This document shows, in pieces, positions 58,807-64,000 of a DNA stretch of 64,000 bases. Every line of letters begins with the position of its first letter. Positions within the stretch are counted from its first letter, which is position 1. The notes beneath the pieces are model-generated. The model was given only the letters and a program-made list of their open reading frames with translations, was not told where the DNA came from and searched no databases. Origin of the DNA: Streptomyces cylindrosporus (GTDB lineage Bacteria > Actinomycetota > Actinomycetes > Streptomycetales > Streptomycetaceae); assembly GCF_022698165.1 (NCBI RefSeq), contig NZ_JALDAY010000002.1:372001-436000 (forward strand), written 5' to 3'. The translations under genes were made by a program, and so were the position numbers.

Positions 58807-59997
58807 TCAGGGCGTCATCAGCACCTTCACCGCGCCGTCCCGCTTCTTCTGGAACATCTCGTACGCGCGCGGGGCCTCGGCCAGCGGCACCCGGTGGGTG
58901 GCGAAGTCGTCGACGCCGAGCGGGTCCTCGTCGGTCAGGTACGGCAGGATCTCGTCGCTCCACCGGCGCACGTTGGCCTGGCCCATGCGGATCTGGATCT
59001 GCTTGTCGAACAGGGTGAGCAGGGGCAGCGGGTCCGCCATCCCGCCGTAGACACCGACGAGGGAGAGCGTGCCGCCGCGGCGGACCAGGTCGATCGCGGT
59101 GTAGAGGGCGGCGAGCCGGTCGACGCTGAACCGTTCGGCGAACGGCCCGCTGAGCTTGCGCGGCAGCAGGGCCGAGGCCTGCTGCGCGAGCCGGGCGGCG
59201 GCACTGCCGTGGGCCTCGGTGCCGACCGCGTCGATCACCGCGTCGGGGCCGCGCCCGTCGGTCTCGTCGCGGATCGCGGAGACCAGCTCCTTCTCGCTGT
59301 CGAAGTCCCTGAGGTCGTACGTCTCGACACCGCGGGCCCGTGCCCGGCGCAGCCGCTCGGTCACCAGGTCGACGCCGAACACCCGGCCCGCGCCGCGCAC
59401 CTGGGCCACCCGGCAGGCCATGTCCCCGATCGGACCGAGGCCGAGCACGGCGACGCTGCCGCCCTCGGGGACGCCGGCGTAGGTGACCGCCTGCCAGGCG
59501 GTGGGCAGCACGTCGGAGAGGTAGACGAAGCGGTCGTCGGGCGGGCCGTCCGGCACCTTGATCGGGCCGAACTGGGCCTGCGGGACGCGCAGGTACTCGG
59601 CCTGGGCACCCGGGACGGCGCCGTACAGGCGGGTGTAGCCGAACAGCGCGGCGCCCATGCCCTCGCCGGTGACCTGGGTGGTCTCGCACTGGGTGGGCAG
59701 CCCGGTCAGGCACATCCAGCAGTCGCCGCAGGCGATCTGGAACGGCACGACGACCCGGTCGCCCACCGCGAGGTCCGGCACCCCGGCGCCGACCTCCTCG
59801 ACGATGCCCATCGGCTCGTGTCCGAGGATGTCGCCCGGTGTCATGAACGGGGTCAACACCTCGTAGAGATGCAGGTCGGAGCCGCACAGTCCGGTCGACG
59901 TGATGCGGATGACCGCGTCGGTCGGCTCCTGGATCTTCGGATCGGGGGCGTCTTCCACCCGTACGTCTCGCTTGCCCTGCCATGTCACAGCCTTCAT
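58807..59997 (-). CDS. zinc-dependent alcohol dehydrogenase, formaldehyde-dehydrogenase-like branch
   Basis: 396 aa medium-chain dehydrogenase. The catalytic zinc site is in GLCGSDLHLYE and GHEPMG; the structural zinc Cys are in CGDCWMCLTGLPTQC; the NAD(P) motif is VLGLGPIGDMACRVA. An insertion near 260-300 and PDAVIDAVGTEAHG place it with long FDH/threonine-dehydrogenase-like enzymes. ATG 59997 is chosen as the family start (MKAVTWQGKRDV); an upstream frame at 60021 has no support. It stands alone; substrate unknown. Confidence 0.9.
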   Translation of the reverse strand: MKAVTWQGKRDVRVEDAPDPKIQEPTDAVIRITSTGLCGSDLHLYEVLTPFMTPGDILGHEPMGIVEEVGAGVPDLAVGDRVVVPFQIACGDCWMCLTGLPTQCETTQVTGEGMGAALFGYTRLYGAVPGAQAEYLRVPQAQFGPIKVPDGPPDDRFVYLSDVLPTAWQAVTYAGVPEGGSVAVLGLGPIGDMACRVAQVRGAGRVFGVDLVTERLRRARARGVETYDLRDFDSEKELVSAIRDETDGRGPDAVIDAVGTEAHGSAAARLAQQASALLPRKLSGPFAERFSVDRLAALYTAIDLVRRGGTLSLVGVYGGMADPLPLLTLFDKQIQIRMGQANVRRWSDEILPYLTDEDPLGVDDFATHRVPLAEAPRAYEMFQKKRDGAVKVLMTP

Positions 59998-60118
59998 GGC
60001 GGCCGAGTACCCGACGTTCACCCTCGTTCACGTCCGATTGGCGTATTCAACGCGCACAATCAGAACCGAGCGGGTATGGCCACGAATGAACTTATAAGCG
60101 CACAATCAATGACACGGG

Positions 60119-61135
60119 ATGTGGATGGTGGCCACGGTGAGCAAGGGACGAACGGCACGTGGAAGACGTGCCTCGACGACGGTGGCGCTGCTGGCCGCCA
60201 CGGTGACGGCCGCACTGGCGGCCGGCTGCACGGGACAGCACACCCCGGCGGACGACGGCCGCGGCCGGACACAGCCGCCCACGTCCCCCTCGCCGTCCCC
60301 GGACCAGAGCGCGGCCGCCGGCGCCCCGGTGCTCGCCGTGAAGATCGACAACGTGCCCGCGGCCCGCCCGCAGACCGGGCTGCGCTCCGCGGACGTCGTC
60401 TACGCCGAGCAGGTCGAGGGCGGCCTCAGCAGGCTGATGGCGGTCTACGCGAGCCAGTTGCCCAAGTCCGTCGGACCGGTCCGCAGCGCCCGCGAGTCCG
60501 ACCTGGAGCTGCTGCGCCAGTACGACGACCCGACGCTCGCCTTCTCCGGCGCCCAGCACAAGCTGCTGCCACTGATCGACAAGGCCCCGCTGACCGCCGA
60601 ACCCCCGGACAAGGCCGACGGCGCCTACTACCGCGGCGCCGACAAGCCCTCACCCCACAACCTCTACCTGCACCCCGCCCGTCTGATGCCGTCGGCACCG
60701 GGTCCGGAGGCGCTGACCAACGGATTCCGGTACGGCGCCGCACCCGCCGGCGGCACGCCGGACACGTCGGCCACCGTCCGCTACCCGTCCGCCCGCTTCG
60801 ACTTCACCTGGTCCGAGGACCGCCACCGCTGGCTGGTCTCGATGGACGGCACGCCCACCGTGACCACCGACGGAAAACGGGTGACACCGGCGACGGTCGT
60901 GCTGCAGTACGTGAAGGTGCGCAAGTCCGCCTTCCACGACGTCCTCGGCAACAACACCCCGTACACCGAGACCGTGGGCTCCGGGAGGGCGAAGGTGCTG
61001 CGGGACGGGAAGGCGTACGACGTCGACTGGAAGCGCGCGAACGCCACCGACGGCACGGACTTCACGACCGGGGACGGCGCGCCCGTGAACTTCGCGAAGG
61101 GCCAGGTGTGGGTGGTCTTCGTCAAGGCCTCCTGA
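60119..61135 (+). CDS. DUF3048 family lipoprotein (YerB-like)
   Basis: About 338 aa. The lipobox LAAGC near residue 36, after RRASTTVALLAATVTAALA, gives a lipid-anchored exported protein. The DUF3048 core has VKIDNVPAARPQTGLRSADV, VEGGLSRLMAVYASQLPKSV and GPVRSARESDLELL, and ends with KGQVWVVFVKAS. YerB of Bacillus is a lipoprotein; the biochemical role is unknown. ATG 60119 is the first of several clustered starts; GTG 60137 would still keep the signal. A Ser/Pro-rich linker follows the lipobox. Convergent with the MarR gene by 15 bases. Confidence 0.87.
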   Translation: MWMVATVSKGRTARGRRASTTVALLAATVTAALAAGCTGQHTPADDGRGRTQPPTSPSPSPDQSAAAGAPVLAVKIDNVPAARPQTGLRSADVVYAEQVEGGLSRLMAVYASQLPKSVGPVRSARESDLELLRQYDDPTLAFSGAQHKLLPLIDKAPLTAEPPDKADGAYYRGADKPSPHNLYLHPARLMPSAPGPEALTNGFRYGAAPAGGTPDTSATVRYPSARFDFTWSEDRHRWLVSMDGTPTVTTDGKRVTPATVVLQYVKVRKSAFHDVLGNNTPYTETVGSGRAKVLRDGKAYDVDWKRANATDGTDFTTGDGAPVNFAKGQVWVVFVKAS

Positions 61136-61149
61136 CGGCGGCCGTGGTC

Positions 61150-61614
61150 TCAGCGCTGCGCGACGAGGGGTTCCGCGGGGTTGCGGAGCCCCTCGGCCGC
61201 GTCCGCGACCCGCCGGATGAGTTCGAAGAACAGCGCCTGCTCGTCGGCGGAGAGCGGGGCCAGGAAGACCTGGTTCATCCGGGCCGTGCGCACGGTCAGC
61301 TTGCGGTGGGTGCGCAGGCCCTCGTCCGTCAGCCGCAGCAGGAACCGGCGGCCGTCCCGCGGGTCGCGCACCTTGCCTAGCAGGCCGCGCCTGCCGAGCC
61401 GGCTGATCACCTCGGCGATCGTGGACCGGTCGAGCCCCACCCGCTCCCCCACCGTGCGCTGGTCCAGGCCGGGCTCGGCGACGAGCGCGTTGAGGACCGC
61501 GAACTGCGGCGAGGTGATCTCCTCCGAGACCATGGTGTTCCACAGCAGGTAGTGGGCCTGCTGCAGCCGCCGGGCCAGGTGCCCGGGGTGGGTGGTGAGG
61601 TCCACCGCGGCCAT
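61150..61614 (-). CDS. MarR family transcriptional regulator
   Basis: 154 aa winged-helix regulator. LGRRGLLGKVRDPRDGRRFL is the wing; TVGERVGLDRSTIAEVISRL the recognition helix; VFLAPLSADEQALFFELIRR the dimerisation helix. ATG 61614 is chosen because GGGGAG lies 5-6 bases before it. Divergent from the pca genes and, with two palindromes in the 197-bp shared region, the likely regulator of the pca operon. Confidence 0.87.
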   Translation of the reverse strand: MAAVDLTTHPGHLARRLQQAHYLLWNTMVSEEITSPQFAVLNALVAEPGLDQRTVGERVGLDRSTIAEVISRLGRRGLLGKVRDPRDGRRFLLRLTDEGLRTHRKLTVRTARMNQVFLAPLSADEQALFFELIRRVADAAEGLRNPAEPLVAQR

Positions 61615-61749
61615 GTGCGCTCCCCGAGGTCGAATTCGTTGGTGCACTGAACGATACCCGCCGCGTTCCTCCCCTGTCTGTACACCGGCACGCCTCCCCT
61701 GACCTCATGCTTCTCCTGGGTCTTGACGCCGACTCCTTCCGGTGGCAGC

Positions 61750-61793
61750 GTGAAGGAAACTTCACCGAAATAGTCAGTGCCCTGATTAATCAG
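61750..61793. promoter_or_regulatory. palindromes in the marR-pcaI region
   Basis: GTGAAGGAAACTTCAC (61750-61765) has 6-bp inverted arms and a 4-base centre; CTGATTAATCAG (61782-61793) is a perfect 12-bp palindrome. A third pair, TCAGTG and CACTGA, brackets the second. They are 19-62 bases before the pcaI ATG, where a repressor would block initiation. Confidence 0.6.
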
Positions 61794-61811
61794 CGAGATG
61801 GAGCTTCACTG

Positions 61812-62567
61812 ATGGACAAGGTGGTCGCCACAGCCGCCGAGGCGGTGGCCGACGTGCCGGACGGCGCCACACTCGCCGTCGGCGGTTTCGGGCTGAGCGG
61901 GGTGCCGAACGTGCTGATCCAGGCGCTGTACGAGCGTGGCGTCGGCGGTCTGGGCGTGGTCTCCAACAACTGCGGGGCGATGGAGTCCGGCCTCGCGGTG
62001 CTGCTGGCGGCCGGGCGGATCGCCCGGGTCACCGGCTCCTACATCGGGGCGAACAAGGAGTTCGCGCGGCAGTACCTGGCCGGCGAGCTGGAGGTGGAGC
62101 TGATCCCGCAGGGCACGCTGGCCGAGCGGCTGCGGGCCGGCGGCGCCGGGATCCCCGCCTTCTACACGCCCGCGGGAGTGGGCACGCAGGTCGCCGAGGG
62201 CGGACTGCCGTGGCGTTACGACGGTGAGGGCGGCGTCGCGCTGGCCTCACCGCCGAAGGAGGTACGGGAGTTCGACGGGGTGGAGTACGTGCTGGAGCGC
62301 GGCATCCGCACCGACTTCGCGCTGGTGCGGGCCGCCAAGGGCGACCGGCACGGCAACCTGGTCTTCAACAAGTCCACCCGGAACTTCAACCCGCTCGCGG
62401 CGATGGCCGGGCGGGTTACGGTCGCCGAGGTGGAGGAGCTCGTCGAGCCCGGCGAGATCGACCCGGACGCGGTGCATCTGCCGGGCATCTTCGTGCAGCG
62501 CGTGGTGGCGCTGAGCCCCGAGCAGGCGGCGGACAAGAAGATCGAGCAGCGGACGGTGAGCAGCTGA
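61812..62567 (+). CDS. pcaI: 3-oxoadipate CoA-transferase subunit A
   Basis: 251 aa family I CoA transferase alpha subunit. [37 protein letters not shown], the glycine-rich [19 protein letters not shown], and [15 protein letters not shown] are typical. With subunit B it transfers CoA from succinyl-CoA to 3-oxoadipate in the beta-ketoadipate pathway. ATG 61812 has GGAG 8 bases upstream. The stop overlaps the pcaJ ATG by one base. The thiolase downstream supports 3-oxoadipate over other 3-keto acids. Confidence 0.87.
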   Translation: MDKVVATAAEAVADVPDGATLAVGGFGLSGVPNVLIQALYERGVGGLGVVSNNCGAMESGLAVLLAAGRIARVTGSYIGANKEFARQYLAGELEVELIPQGTLAERLRAGGAGIPAFYTPAGVGTQVAEGGLPWRYDGEGGVALASPPKEVREFDGVEYVLERGIRTDFALVRAAKGDRHGNLVFNKSTRNFNPLAAMAGRVTVAEVEELVEPGEIDPDAVHLPGIFVQRVVALSPEQAADKKIEQRTVSS

Positions 62568-63211
62568 TGGCCTGGACACGTGAGCAGATGGCCGCCCGGG
62601 CCGCGCGCGAGCTTGCCGACGGGCAGTACGTCAACCTCGGCATCGGCCTGCCCACGCTGATCCCGAACTATCTGCCGGAGGGCGTGGAGGTGATCCTGGA
62701 GTCGGAGAACGGCATCCTGGGCACGGGCCCGTATCCGGCCGAGGACGCGGTCGACCCGGATCTGATCAACGCCGGCAAGGAGACCGTGACGGTCCTGCCG
62801 GGCGCCTCCTTCTTCGACTCCGCGCTGTCCTTCTCGATGATCCGCGGCGGGCACATCGATGTCGCGGTGCTGGGCGCGATGCAGGTCTCCGCGAAGGGGG
62901 ACCTGGCGAACTGGGCCGTTCCCGGGAAGCTGATCACCGGGATCGGCGGGGCGATGGACCTGGTGCACGGGGCTCGTACGGTCATCGTGGTGATGACGCA
63001 CACCGCGAAGGACGGGTCGGCGAAGATCCTGGAGGAGTGCACGCTGCCGCTCACAGGCCAAGCGTGTGTGAACCGGGTCATCACCGATCTCGGGGTGATC
63101 GACGTGACATCGGACGGACTCGTGTTGACCGAGGTCGCGCCGGGTGTGAGCGTCGAGGACGTCATCGCCGAGACCGACGCGAAACTGACCGTTGCGGAGG
63201 ACCTGCTGTGA
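62567..63211 (+). CDS. pcaJ: 3-oxoadipate CoA-transferase subunit B
   Basis: 214 aa family I CoA-transferase beta subunit. The catalytic Glu is in [10 protein letters not shown] near residue 48; [36 protein letters not shown] and [16 protein letters not shown] follow. It forms the enzyme-CoA thioester and pairs with PcaI. ATG 62567 (TGATG overlap). The stop overlaps the thiolase GTG (GTGA), so pcaI-J-F are translationally coupled. Confidence 0.88.
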   Translation: MAWTREQMAARAARELADGQYVNLGIGLPTLIPNYLPEGVEVILESENGILGTGPYPAEDAVDPDLINAGKETVTVLPGASFFDSALSFSMIRGGHIDVAVLGAMQVSAKGDLANWAVPGKLITGIGGAMDLVHGARTVIVVMTHTAKDGSAKILEECTLPLTGQACVNRVITDLGVIDVTSDGLVLTEVAPGVSVEDVIAETDAKLTVAEDLL

Positions 63212-64000
63212 ACACGGTTTACATCGTCGACGCTGTCCGTACCCCGATCGGCCGTTACAACGGTGGTCTCGCTTCGGTGCGCCCGGACGACCTGGCCGCC
63301 CACGCCATCCGCGAACTGATCGCCCGCACCCCCGCCCTGGACCCGGCCCGGATCGAGGACGTCTACTTCGGCAACGCCAACGGCGCGGGCGAGGAGAACC
63401 GCAACGTCGGCCGCATGGCCGCACTGCTCGCCGGCCTGCCCACCTCCGTGCCCGGCGTCACCGTCAACCGCCTGTGCGCCTCCGGCCTCGAAGCCGTCAT
63501 CCAGGCGTCCCGTGCCATCGCGGTCGGCGACGCCCACATCGCCGTGGCCGGCGGCGTCGAGTCGATGACCCGCGCCCCCTACGTGCTGCCCAAGAACGAC
63601 AAGCCCTTCCCGGCCGCCCACACCGAGCTGTACTCGACCACCCTCGGCTGGCGCATGGTCAACCCGAGGATGGACCCGCAGTGGACGATCCCGTTGGGCG
63701 AGTCCGCCGAGCTGATCGCCGAGAAGCACAAGATCAGCCGGGAGCAGCAGGACGAGTTCGCGCTCGCCTCGCACCAGAAGGCGGCCCGGGCCCAGCAACA
63801 GGGCCTGTTCGACGCCGAGTTGGTGCCCGTGTCGATTCCGCAGCGCAAGGGTGAGCCGGTCGTCCTCGCCGCCGACGAGTCGGTCCGCGCGGACGCTTCC
63901 CTGGCCGCGATGGCCAAGCTCAAGCCGTCCTTCCGCAAGGAGAACGGCACGGTCACCGCGGGCAACGCCTCCCCGCTCAACGACGGTGCCGCCGCCCTGC
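63208..64000 (+). CDS. pcaF: beta-ketoadipyl-CoA thiolase (partial, N-terminal 264 codons)
   Basis: Thiolase whose 3' end lies beyond the window. The N-terminus [20 protein letters not shown], active-site Cys in [13 protein letters not shown] near residue 90, and [20 protein letters not shown] are visible; the C-terminal His and second Cys are not. It cleaves beta-ketoadipyl-CoA to succinyl-CoA and acetyl-CoA. GTG 63208 overlaps the pcaJ stop. Placement after the CoA-transferase pair makes PcaF more likely than a generic acetyl-CoA acetyltransferase. Confidence 0.87.
   Translation, partial: MNTVYIVDAVRTPIGRYNGGLASVRPDDLAAHAIRELIARTPALDPARIEDVYFGNANGAGEENRNVGRMAALLAGLPTSVPGVTVNRLCASGLEAVIQASRAIAVGDAHIAVAGGVESMTRAPYVLPKNDKPFPAAHTELYSTTLGWRMVNPRMDPQWTIPLGESAELIAEKHKISREQQDEFALASHQKAARAQQQGLFDAELVPVSIPQRKGEPVVLAADESVRADASLAAMAKLKPSFRKENGTVTAGNASPLNDGAAAL

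Noticed and set aside
60016..60036. Second PhoP-box-like sequence (GTTCACCCTC GTTCACGTCCG)
   Set aside because: The two GTTCAC cores are 10 bases apart rather than 11, and no third unit follows, so it is not counted as a PHO box.

Overview
The window is GC-rich (roughly 70%) actinobacterial chromosome, almost certainly Streptomyces. The evidence is many GTG/TTG starts, strong GC bias at third codon positions, a SsgA-like sporulation protein, a small WhiB-like protein, hopanoid synthesis genes, an LPFR-motif small protein and a member of the family named after S. coelicolor SCO6745. From memory, the gene order resembles the S. coelicolor SCO67xx region; this was not aligned. No rRNA, tRNA, CRISPR array, prophage or intact insertion sequence was seen. 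Genes are closely packed on both strands.

Layout. 1-1.4 kb: start of a hopanoid operon (hpnC, then hpnD cut by the window edge). 1.7-8.7 kb: seven overlapping minus-strand genes for an envelope glycerophosphate-type polymer or lipid. They are a protein with a CDP-alcohol phosphotransferase domain, a sugar/alcohol-phosphate cytidylyltransferase-like enzyme, a glycerol-1-phosphate dehydrogenase-like enzyme, a second CDP-alcohol phosphotransferase, a family 2 glycosyltransferase, and a TagGH-type ABC exporter. A PhoP-box-like direct repeat lies between this operon and the divergent galE. 10-19 kb: a metal efflux protein, idi, a HATPase regulator, an HdeD-like membrane protein, an enoyl-CoA hydratase-like protein, DJ-1/PfpI and GlxA-type proteins, the SCO6745-family protein, the LPFR small protein and Tex. 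19-29.5 kb: a DUF1003 protein, an ABC-F ATPase, an unknown protein, a D-amino-acid-oxidase-like enzyme, two secreted peptidases, a macro-domain/PfkB kinase pair, a permease remnant and a MerR regulator.

29.5-41.5 kb: an SDR, an IclR regulator, a benzoylformate-decarboxylase-like ThDP enzyme, an MFS transporter and a four-gene beta-oxidation operon (racemase, acyl-CoA dehydrogenase, thiolase, FadB-type enzyme), then a saccharopine-dehydrogenase-like protein. 41.5-49.7 kb: endonuclease V with an extra C-terminal domain, a small Rho_N/SAP-like protein, a secreted BNR-repeat protein, a SALP, a PEP-mutase-family enzyme, a GPP34 protein, an ABC-F ATPase with an attenuator-like leader, and dimethylargininase. 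49.7-64 kb: an acyl-ACP desaturase behind a triple operator, a giant repeat protein, a WhiB-like protein, a two-domain VOC protein, a LacI regulator, separate LigD polymerase and ligase genes, a zinc alcohol dehydrogenase, a DUF3048 lipoprotein, and a MarR regulator divergent from pcaI-pcaJ-pcaF (pcaF runs off the end).

The best candidates for undescribed biology are the PhoP-box-linked glycerol-1-phosphate/CDP-alcohol export operon (1.7-8.7 kb), the leader with a three-codon ORF before the ABC-F gene (46.9-47.15 kb), the triple palindromic operator of the desaturase (49.78-49.82 kb), the endonuclease V fusion (41.8-42.9 kb), and the macro-domain/PfkB pair (26.9-28.3 kb).
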